Program-made: the position numbers and the translations under genes
Notes under the pieces: generated by a model
What the model saw: the letters and a program-made list of their open reading frames with translations, nothing else
Databases searched by the model: none
Told to the model about the DNA's origin: nothing
In this document: positions 1 through 5,391 of the stretch, in pieces
Numbering within the stretch: position 1 is the first letter of the stretch
How the letters are laid out: each line of letters starts with the position of its first letter
NCBI GenBank assembly: GCA_003165095.1
Contig: PLSH01000300.1
Coordinates: forward strand, 10,764 to 16,928
Reading direction: 5' to 3'
Source: Acidobacteriaceae bacterium
Lineage (GTDB): Bacteria; Acidobacteriota; Terriglobia; Terriglobales; Acidobacteriaceae
DNA length: 6,165 nt

Positions 1-276
1 CTGGAGGCTCTACCGGACTTTCGCCATCTTGAAACCCGCGGTCTGATGACGATTGCGCCGTGGGGCGTGGCGGAGGATGAAACGCGGGCGTGCTTCCGCA
101 ACTTGCGCGGGTGGCGCGACCGCTGGGCGAAGGCGCATCCGCGATTGAATCTCGACGTGCTCTCGATGGGGATGAGCGGGGATTTTGCGCTGGCCATCGC
201 GGAGGGCGCGACCCGGATTCGAGTGGGGACTTCGCTGTTTGGCAAACGCAGCCCGCAGCAGCAGGAGCGGGAATGA
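1..276 (+). CDS. yggS: YggS/PLPBP family pyridoxal-phosphate homeostasis protein, C-terminal part
   Basis: This is the 3' part of a gene that begins before the window; 91 residues are visible, open from base 1 to the TGA at 274-276. YggS/PROSC proteins are single-domain TIM-barrel proteins that bind pyridoxal 5'-phosphate without known catalysis and buffer PLP and amino-acid/keto-acid pools in the cytoplasm. The visible part carries the family's C-terminal signature. It starts with the LMTIAPWG strand, followed by a helix with the FRNLRGWRDR segment. Next comes SMGMSGDF, the PLP-phosphate-binding Ser/Met/Gly loop, then AIAEGATRIRVGTSLFG at the end of the barrel. The PLP-binding lysine lies in the missing N-terminal half, so it cannot be checked. 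The gene overlaps the following DUF167 gene by 4 nt, implying one transcript and coupled translation. The association of yggS with yggU-type genes is common in bacteria. Confidence 0.93.
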   Translation: MEALPDFRHLETRGLMTIAPWGVAEDETRACFRNLRGWRDRWAKAHPRLNLDVLSMGMSGDFALAIAEGATRIRVGTSLFGKRSPQQQERE

Positions 277-581
277 CACTGCGGAGCGTGGCAGGCGGAG
301 TCACGCTGGCGGTGCGCGCGGAGCCCGGCGCGAAGAAAACCGCGATCACGGGATTTTATGGCGAGGGCGAGGCCGCGCAGCTCAAAATCGCCGTGCATGC
401 TCCGCCGATTGAAGGCCGCGCCAATGCCGCGCTGGCTTTGTTTCTCGCCGAGACATTTTCATTGCCGAAAAGCGCGGTCGAGCTCGTGTCGGGTAAATTG
501 TCCCGGAGCAAGGTTTTTCTGCTGCGCGGAGTCTCATCGGCGCAGATTGAGGCCGTCCTGGTAAAGATCACAAAGGGCTGA
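273..581 (+). CDS. yggU: DUF167/YggU family protein
   Basis: This is a small protein of 102 residues, the usual length for the DUF167 (YggU/UPF0235) family, whose biochemical role is not established. The start is the ATG at 273, overlapping the TGA of the upstream gene as ATGA. An AGGAG at 263-267 lies 5 nt upstream and supports this start over the farther in-frame ATG at 90, which would read through the yggS coding sequence in another frame. Family features seen include VRAEPGAKKTAI near residues 14-25 and the hallmark LKIAVHAPPIEGRANAAL at 38-55. They also include SAVELVSGKLSRSKVF at 67-82, where the G-x(3)-R-x-K segment is conserved. There is no signal peptide or membrane segment. The gene ends one base before the convergent beta-lactamase gene. 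Confidence 0.93.
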   Translation: MTLRSVAGGVTLAVRAEPGAKKTAITGFYGEGEAAQLKIAVHAPPIEGRANAALALFLAETFSLPKSAVELVSGKLSRSKVFLLRGVSSAQIEAVLVKITKG

Positions 582-582
582 A

Positions 583-1452
583 TTAGTGTTTCGCCGCCGA
601 CTGGCGCTGCAACTCGGCCTCAAATGCCTGCTCGCGTTCAGCGATGTAGGCCTTGTACCCTGCAGGATCGATGAAGGCGTTTTTGTCGGCGTTTTTCCAG
701 CGCGGATATTTCTCGATAAGACCGAAGTAGGCGCCGTGCGCGCCGAGGAAAATGTCGCAGGGCAGCGATTCAAGCACCGCAAAACCGCGCTTGTAGTCAG
801 AAGCTATTTGCGGATAAGCCTTGTTGCCAACCAGCTTGTACCCGGGATTCACGTTGGGGCTGCCGACGATGACGACGTGGAGAATGCGGCCGCCTTCTGT
901 CTCGTCCATCGTCCAGGTAGTGGTGCCCCGGGTGTGCCCGGCAGTGAGATGCGCGGTGAGGACTGAACCTCCCAGCCGCACAGTATCGCCATCGTGCAGG
1001 ACGCGATCGACATGCGCCGGCGGATAGAGCATGTCCGGTTCCGCGCCGTATTGAAAGTCAGCTTTGCCGCCGGATTCGACTACCTGCACATCGGCATCCA
1101 TCACAAAGTATTTTGCGCCGGTAAGCTTCTTCACCAGCGCGCTGCCGGCGCAGTGGTCGCCGTGCGCGTGGCTGATGAGCAGAATTTTGACGTCGGAGAA
1201 ATGGAAGCCGAGGGTTTCAACACTTTTCCTGATCATCGGCACGTTGGTTTCATAACTGCTGTTGATGAGGATGAGGCCCTGGGGCGTGACGATGAGGTAG
1301 GAAGCGAGATCTTCGCTGCCGACGTAGTAGAGATTGCCGGCAATGCGGAAGGGCGGAAATAGCCTGGTCCAAGCGGGATTGGGTGCGGCGCCCAGCGAGA
1401 TGGGGACTGCGAAGAACGCGAGAAGGCCGACGGCGAGTTTGCGAAGAGTCAT
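583..1452 (-). CDS. Subclass B3 metallo-beta-lactamase, secreted
   Basis: This 289-residue protein has an N-terminal signal peptide: basic MTLRK, a hydrophobic stretch to about residue 20, and a likely cleavage near the LGAA/P boundary at 20-24. It would therefore be periplasmic. The MBL fold carries HAHGDH at 95-100 (the His116-x-His118-x-Asp120-His121 set of the standard numbering), His173 in AGHTRGTTTW (His196) and His239 in LGAHGAYF (His263). Ser198 sits where subclass B1/B2 enzymes have the zinc-ligand Cys221. Together these are the subclass B3 zinc ligands. The segment PGYKLVGN..YP, DYKRGFA and LPCDIFL (203-236) matches the L1-type B3 C-terminal region as I recall it. These enzymes use two zinc ions to hydrolyse penicillins, cephalosporins and carbapenems. 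The ATG overlaps the murF TGA (ATGA) and no clear ribosome-binding site is seen, so translation is probably coupled to murF. Actual substrate range cannot be read from sequence. Confidence 0.9.
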   Translation of the reverse strand: MTLRKLAVGLLAFFAVPISLGAAPNPAWTRLFPPFRIAGNLYYVGSEDLASYLIVTPQGLILINSSYETNVPMIRKSVETLGFHFSDVKILLISHAHGDHCAGSALVKKLTGAKYFVMDADVQVVESGGKADFQYGAEPDMLYPPAHVDRVLHDGDTVRLGGSVLTAHLTAGHTRGTTTWTMDETEGGRILHVVIVGSPNVNPGYKLVGNKAYPQIASDYKRGFAVLESLPCDIFLGAHGAYFGLIEKYPRWKNADKNAFIDPAGYKAYIAEREQAFEAELQRQSAAKH

Positions 1453-2861
1453 GAAGTTTCAACCGGATTGAGGAGATTTTTGAGGATCTCGATGGCCCGC
1501 TCCAGGTGTACGCCACGGGAGCCTTTGATGAGGACCTGGTCGCCAGAGCGCAGATTCTGCGCCAACCATCGGCCGGCGGATTCTGCGTCCGGCAGAAAGA
1601 GCGAGGCGACGCCACCGGCGCATGCAGCGGCGGCAAGACATTCGGCGTTTCCGCGGACGCCGGCGACGAGATCGAGGCCGGCTTCGGCGGCGGCGCGGCC
1701 GCACGCGGCATGGAGCGCGGGGCCGTGCTCGCCGAGTTCAAGCATCTCTCCGGCGACGAGAATGCGGCGAGTGGCAGGACGCGCAGCCAGCGTCTGAATC
1801 ATGGAGCGCAGCGCCTCCGGATTGGAGTTGTAGCAGTCGTTGAGGATGGTCGCGCCGGCAATCTCGATCAACTGGCCGCGCTTGTCGCCAGCGGTGAGAG
1901 AAGTGAGCGCATTCACGGCGGCGTCGAGATCGACTCCCGCTTCCAGCGCGACCGCCAGTCCGGCGATGGCGTTGTTTGCATTGTGCGCGCCGAGCAGGCG
2001 CAATGTGAAGGTGCCTTCGCGTTCGCCGGCGCGATACTGCACGTGCAGGCCGTTCGAATCCTCCGTTGCGGAGAGGATCTGCGGATCGGCACAGGGGCCG
2101 ACACCAAAATAAACCGCGCGTCCGGGAAAATCGCGGCCGAACTGCGAGACATAAGGATCGCTGCAATTGAGAAATGCCACGCCGTTGGCGGGCAGCGCGG
2201 CAACCAGTTCGTACTTGGCGCGTGCGATGCCGGCCTGGCCCTCAGCGAAGTTTTCGATATGCGCGTTGCCGACATTGGTGACCACGCCCCAGTCGGGGGA
2301 GGCGATGCGCGCCAACGTTGCAATCTCGCCGAGGTGGTTCATGCCCATCTCAATCACCGCGATTTCGTGCTCGGGTGCGAGGCGCAGCAGTTCGAGCGGC
2401 AGGCCGAAGTTGTTGTTCAGATTGCCCTGGGACTTGAGCACATTGAATTTCGCTCCAAGAGCCGCGGCGGCTGCTTCCTTGGTGGTGGTTTTGCCGGCTG
2501 AGCCGGTGATGGCGACGACGCGACGGCCCCACTGGCGGCGGACGTGGGCGGCCAGCGCCTGCAGCGCGAGCAACGGGTCCTCGGCAATCAACAAAGGCGC
2601 GCACAAGGCGGCATCGGGCAATGTTGCAACCCGGGCTCGCGAAACGACGGCGGCAATAGCTCCGCGCTCAAGTGCGGCGGTGACAAAATCATGGCCATCG
2701 AGACGCTCACCGCGCACGGCGAAGAAAAGCTCGCCGGCCGCGACGGTCCGCGAGTCAATGGAGTAGCCGCAGACCATCAGAGCGCCGACATTCGTAACGC
2801 TGCTCGGCGCCTCAAGCACCGTGCCCGCGCCAATCGCCGCCTCTGCAAGCGTCAGATTCAT
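1449..2861 (-). CDS. murF: UDP-N-acetylmuramoyl-tripeptide--D-alanyl-D-alanine ligase (MurF)
   Basis: MurF joins D-Ala-D-Ala to UDP-MurNAc-tripeptide in the cytoplasm using ATP, completing the pentapeptide precursor. The protein is 470 residues, close to the usual 450-470. The N-terminal UDP-substrate domain contains SIDSRTV (34-40). The central ATPase domain has the P-loop AITGSAGKTTTKE (117-129, Lys124). It also has NLNNNFGLPLELL (147-159), IEMGMNHLGEI (170-180), TNVGNAHIENF (195-205) and the probable carbamylated Lys216 in ARAKYELV. The C-terminal domain begins after GAHNANNAIAG (291-301) and has NDCYNSNPEA (341-350) and KGSRGVHLE (446-454). NCYNANP-like and NNxxG motifs separate MurF from the other Mur ligases. 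The ATG at 2859-2861 is preceded by a purine-rich TGAGGGG. The gene lies 90 bp after murE on the same strand and overlaps the beta-lactamase start by 4 nt. No truncation is seen. Confidence 0.97.
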   Translation of the reverse strand: MNLTLAEAAIGAGTVLEAPSSVTNVGALMVCGYSIDSRTVAAGELFFAVRGERLDGHDFVTAALERGAIAAVVSRARVATLPDAALCAPLLIAEDPLLALQALAAHVRRQWGRRVVAITGSAGKTTTKEAAAAALGAKFNVLKSQGNLNNNFGLPLELLRLAPEHEIAVIEMGMNHLGEIATLARIASPDWGVVTNVGNAHIENFAEGQAGIARAKYELVAALPANGVAFLNCSDPYVSQFGRDFPGRAVYFGVGPCADPQILSATEDSNGLHVQYRAGEREGTFTLRLLGAHNANNAIAGLAVALEAGVDLDAAVNALTSLTAGDKRGQLIEIAGATILNDCYNSNPEALRSMIQTLAARPATRRILVAGEMLELGEHGPALHAACGRAAAEAGLDLVAGVRGNAECLAAAACAGGVASLFLPDAESAGRWLAQNLRSGDQVLIKGSRGVHLERAIEILKNLLNPVETS

Positions 2862-2876
2862 TGCCCCTCACGATAC

Positions 2877-2913
2877 GGCCAATTCTGAAATAGCGCAATC
2901 TCTGAATATGGCC
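2877..2913 (-). repeat. Imperfect inverted repeat in the murE-murF gap
   Basis: GGCCAATTC (2877-2885) and GAATATGGCC (2904-2913) can pair as 9 bp with a one-base bulge around an 18-nt loop. TCTGAA also occurs twice as a direct repeat (2884-2889 and 2901-2906). There is no T-run after it on the minus strand, so it is not a convincing terminator. The rest of the 90-bp murE-murF gap shows nothing recognisable. Confidence 0.3.
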
Positions 2914-2951
2914 CCAAAAGCCGACGTTCCTTCGCAGGCAACTGCTCCGCG

Positions 2952-4502
2952 CTATTGCTCTTGACCGGCTGCATTTCCGCTCCAGCCCAATGCGGCGAGG
3001 GTGGATAGCGCAATCTGCGCGTCGTCGAATGGAATGGTGCGGCCGGCGAGGATTTGTTCTTTCTCGTGGCCTTTGCCGGCCAGCAGAACGACATCGCCTG
3101 CCGAGGCTGCCTGAAGCGCGAGGCCAATGGCCGCGGTCCGGTTGGGCTCTATGGTGTATTGGACGCCGGTCGACTTTAACCCGGGTTCAATCTCGGCCAG
3201 AATTGCGCGTGGATCTTCAGAGCGGGGATTATCGCTGGTGGCGACAGCGAAGTCGCTTCCGAGGCCGGCTGCCTGGCCCATCTTCGGGCGCTTGGTGCGA
3301 TCGCGGTCGCCGCCGCAACCGAAGAGAGTGATCACGCGCTTGCCGGTTGGGGTGGTGATTTGGCGGGCGAGCGCAGTGAGGTTGCGGAGGGCATCGTCGG
3401 TGTGCGCGTAGTCCACAATCACGGTGAAGGGCTGGCCGGCATCGACGGTCTGGAAGCGGCCGGGAACGGGTTTGAGGCTGGGAACGGCGGTTACGAGATC
3501 GGAAAAGGAAATGCCGCGCGAGTGGGCGGCGGTGAAAGCCGCGAGCAGGTTGAGGATGTTCACTTCACCGGCCAGGCGCGAGGCCACGCGAGCCGACCCG
3601 ACTGGAGTTTCGAGTTCGAGAATTGCGCCCGAGGGAGTGAGCGTGTAGCCGGCGGCGCGCCATTCGCCGTGGCCGATCCCATAGGTGCGAATCTCCGCGC
3701 CTGCCTTGCGTGCCACGGCGGCCAGTTCTTCGCCGCGCGGGTCGTCGGCGTTAATGACAGCGACGCGCGGAGCGGGATAGAGCGTGCCGTCGAAAAGCAG
3801 GCGTTTGGCTGCGAAATAATTCTCCATCGTCTGGTGATAGTCGAGATGGTCGCGGGTGAGGTTGGTGAACACCGCGACATCGAAGTTGATTCCGTGGGCG
3901 CGGCCCTGGTCGAGCGCGTGGCTTGAGACTTCGGTGACCAGCTCAGTGGCGCCGCGGCCGACGCCCTCAGCCATCAGCTCAAACAAGACTTTAGATTCGG
4001 GGGTGGTGTGGATGGAGGGGCGCGTTTCGCCGGCCAAATGATACTCGATGGTGCCGATAAGGACGGTGGTACGGCCAGCCGCGTTGAGCAGCGATTCGGC
4101 GAGAAATGCTGTCGTCGTCTTGCCGTTGGTACCGGTGATGCCTGTGGCTGCGAGCTTGCGCTCAGGATGTGCGAAGAACGCGGCAGAGGCCTGGGCGAGG
4201 GCGCGGCGTCCGTGTTCGACTTCGAGAACCGGCAGACCGGGCTCGAAGACAAGCAGATGATCGAAGGTCTGCGCAGAGTCAGTCACAATGCCGAGCGCGC
4301 CGGCGGCAATAGCCTTGTCGACGTAGCGGTTGCCGTCGGTCGAGCCGCCTTTCATGGCGACAAAGACCGCGCCGGGGCGCACCCGGCGGGAGTCGTATTC
4401 AATGCCGGCAATGGGCGCCATTGACTTGCCACCCGAGCCCACTGCGGCCACTTCCTGTGTAAGTTCGTTCCAGTTCATAGCGAGGTCAGTCTCGTGGTCC
4501 AT
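2952..4502 (-). CDS. murE: UDP-N-acetylmuramoyl-L-alanyl-D-glutamate--2,6-diaminopimelate ligase (MurE)
   Basis: MurE adds the third stem-peptide residue to UDP-MurNAc-L-Ala-D-Glu in the cytoplasm. From the outermost ATG the protein is 516 residues. The N-terminal domain has GIEYDSRRVRPGAVFVA (33-49). The ATP domain has GITGTNGKTTT (121-131, Lys128), HTTPES (165-170), EVSSHALDQGR (191-201), NLTRDHLDYH (214-223) and the probable carbamylated lysine at 233 in FAAKRLL. The C-terminal domain has VDYAHTDDAL (363-372), FGCGGDRDRTKRP (394-406) and KGHEKEQ (477-483). DNPRSEDP at 424-431 contains the DNPR motif that recognises meso-diaminopimelate rather than lysine, so the organism should have meso-DAP peptidoglycan. 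The start is uncertain. An in-frame ATG at 4478 (Met9, giving MNWNELTQ) fits the family N-terminus better, and neither start has a clear ribosome-binding site. The promoter serving the gene was not identified. Confidence 0.96.
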   Translation of the reverse strand: MDHETDLAMNWNELTQEVAAVGSGGKSMAPIAGIEYDSRRVRPGAVFVAMKGGSTDGNRYVDKAIAAGALGIVTDSAQTFDHLLVFEPGLPVLEVEHGRRALAQASAAFFAHPERKLAATGITGTNGKTTTAFLAESLLNAAGRTTVLIGTIEYHLAGETRPSIHTTPESKVLFELMAEGVGRGATELVTEVSSHALDQGRAHGINFDVAVFTNLTRDHLDYHQTMENYFAAKRLLFDGTLYPAPRVAVINADDPRGEELAAVARKAGAEIRTYGIGHGEWRAAGYTLTPSGAILELETPVGSARVASRLAGEVNILNLLAAFTAAHSRGISFSDLVTAVPSLKPVPGRFQTVDAGQPFTVIVDYAHTDDALRNLTALARQITTPTGKRVITLFGCGGDRDRTKRPKMGQAAGLGSDFAVATSDNPRSEDPRAILAEIEPGLKSTGVQYTIEPNRTAAIGLALQAASAGDVVLLAGKGHEKEQILAGRTIPFDDAQIALSTLAALGWSGNAAGQEQ

Positions 4503-4551
4503 TGTAGATGGCGCGAATTAGAGCTTGCAGAGAGCGGGTTTGATTACGGGC

Positions 4552-4581
4552 TTGACATGCAACAAATATGTTGCCTATTAT
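4552..4581 (+). promoter_or_regulatory. Sigma-70-type promoter of the arsR-SRPBCC pair
   Basis: A perfect -35 hexamer TTGACA (4552-4557) is followed after 18 bp by TATTAT (4576-4581), one mismatch from the TATAAT consensus. A start about 7 nt after the -10 would fall at about 4588-4589, exactly on the ATG chosen for the downstream regulator, which predicts a leaderless mRNA. Both hexamers are read directly; promoter activity is inferred. Confidence 0.8.
4559..4574. promoter_or_regulatory. Palindromic operator, probable ArsR autorepression site
   Basis: GCAACA-AATA-TGTTGC is a perfect 6-bp inverted repeat with a 4-nt centre. It fills almost exactly the spacer between the -35 and -10 elements of the arsR promoter. 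A dimeric winged-helix repressor bound here would block RNA polymerase, the standard arrangement for autoregulated ArsR-family genes. That the adjacent regulator is the ligand is inference from position. The site is about 57 bp upstream of the divergent murE start, so an effect on murE is possible but unproven. Confidence 0.72.
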
Positions 4582-4588
4582 GACGGCA

Positions 4589-4918
4589 ATGGATACGGAT
4601 GCCGACAGGGTCTTCAAGGCGCTTGCAGCACCGGAGCGCCGCTTGTTGCTCGACCGCCTGCAGGCTGAAAACGGGCAAACGCTGGGGCAGCTTTGCGCGC
4701 ATCTGGATATGACGCGGCAGGCGGTAACCAGGCACCTGCGGGTCCTGGAAGAGGCCACGCTGATGGTGATTATCTGGCGAGGCCGCGAAAAGCTGCACTT
4801 TTTGAACCCGATGCCGATCCACGAGATCGCGGTACGTTGGATCGGCAAGTACGAACGGAGACGCGTACGCGCCCTCGGCGAGCTCAAGGCCAAATTGGAA
4901 GGAGAATTCGATGGCTAA
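4589..4918 (+). CDS. ArsR-family winged-helix transcriptional repressor
   Basis: This is a 109-residue cytoplasmic DNA-binding protein. It begins with DADRVFKALAAPERRLLLDRL (residues 4-24), the typical first helices of ArsR/SdpR-like regulators. A helix-turn-helix follows at about 31-55 (TLGQLCAHLDMTRQAVTRHL), then the wing VIIWRGREKLHFLNP (60-74) and a C-terminal helix ending in LGELKAKLEGEF. The ELCVCDL-type metal-binding motif of metal-sensing members is absent, so this is probably not a metal sensor. Such regulators paired with SRPBCC/AHSA1 genes are a known neighbourhood. Three in-frame ATGs exist (4568, 4580, 4589). The first two lie inside the operator or the -10 element, so 4589 is chosen. 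The TAA lies inside the next gene (8-nt overlap). The gene is oriented against the surrounding minus-strand cell-wall genes. Confidence 0.88.
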   Translation: MDTDADRVFKALAAPERRLLLDRLQAENGQTLGQLCAHLDMTRQAVTRHLRVLEEATLMVIIWRGREKLHFLNPMPIHEIAVRWIGKYERRRVRALGELKAKLEGEFDG

Positions 4919-5372
4919 TTCTCAATTTGTCTATGTAACGTATATCCGGACCTCGGTGGAGAAGCTGTAGCGTGCCTTGATCGATCCTGAATTCACGCGG
5001 AAATTCTGGTTCGATTCGACACAGGAATCGGAGTGGGCGCCGCGAGCATCCTGGCGGCTTGTAACTCCCGACGGACGAACGGCGGATGCAGGCGAGGTGA
5101 TTGAGATTGAGCCGCAAAAGCGTCTGGTTCTGTCGTGGCAGCACCAACTGCACCCCGAGGCGCGCGCGGAGGGGTTCTCCCGCATGACGTACGAACTCGA
5201 GCAAGCGGGGGACGTGGTGAAGTTGACGGTGCCCCATCAGATTGACAAGGACGATTCAAAGCTGATCAATGCAATATCCGGCGGGTGGCCGATGATCCTT
5301 GCCAGCCTGAAGAGCCTGCTGGAGACCGGGGAGTCGCTCGAAGCGACGCGCCAGTGGCCAAAGGGGTTCTAA
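4911..5372 (+). pseudogene. SRPBCC/AHSA1-domain protein gene with in-frame amber stop
   Basis: The reading frame starts at the ATG at 4911 behind a strong ribosome-binding site (GGAAGGAGA at 4897-4905, 5 nt spacing) and overlaps the regulator's stop by 8 nt. Codon 20 is TAG (4968-4970). The same frame then stays open to the TAA at 5370-5372, for 153 codons in all before the terminal stop. The conceptual protein reads as a START-like SRPBCC/AHSA1 domain: VYVTYIRT..VEKL-x-RALIDPEFTRKFWF, SEWAPRASWRL, GEVIEIEPQKRLVLSW, YELEQAGDVVKLTV and a final helix GGWPMILASLKSLLETGESL. In this family the residue after EKL is usually Trp, so TAG is one G-to-A change from TGG. A remnant protein of 131 residues could start at TTG 4977 but would lack the first beta strand. 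Decay, a sequencing error or restart cannot be separated here. Ligand and function are unknown. Confidence 0.82.
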
Positions 5373-5391
5373 GCAGATCGCTGCATGCCGG

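Noticed and set aside
90..272. Upstream extension of the DUF167 gene to the ATG at 90
   Set aside because: The extension overlaps the conserved YggS C-terminus in another frame and has no homology-like features. The ATG at 273 has a proper ribosome-binding site and the ATGA overlap.
586..1362. + strand frames opposite the beta-lactamase
   Set aside because: The minus-strand frame carries a signal peptide and all metal ligands. The + strand translations have no family features.
583..1452. Glyoxalase II or a generic MBL hydrolase
   Set aside because: The signal peptide, the Ser at the Cys221 position, the GHTRGTTTW context and the PGY..GN..YP / LPCDI segments fit subclass B3 beta-lactamases better.
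1506..2501. Long + strand open frame of 331 codons opposite murF
   Set aside because: It lies entirely antisense to a well-supported murF. Its translation shows no domain, and such frames are common opposite high-GC genes.
2858..3127. Minus-strand frame of 89 codons spanning the murE-murF gap
   Set aside because: Most of it overlaps the MurE C-terminus in another frame, it shows no domain, and it would overlap the murF start.
3360..3926. + strand open frame of 188 codons opposite murE
   Set aside because: It is antisense to conserved MurE motifs, has no recognisable domain and no ribosome-binding site; it is a shadow frame.
4568..4588. Start of the ArsR gene at ATG 4568 or 4580
   Set aside because: These codons lie within the operator and the -10 element, so they would precede the predicted transcription start. 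The added residues do not match the family N-terminus.
4503..4590. Minus-strand promoter for murE
   Set aside because: TAATTC and TCTAAT were considered as -10 elements, but no acceptable -35 lies at 16-18 bp, so none was annotated.
4968..4970. TAG as programmed recoding, for example pyrrolysine
   Set aside because: The position is normally Trp in this family, no recoding element is seen, and the change is a single base. Mutation or a sequencing error is simpler.
5373..5391. Terminator between the SRPBCC gene and ftsI
   Set aside because: The 19-bp gap holds no stable stem followed by a T-run on either strand.
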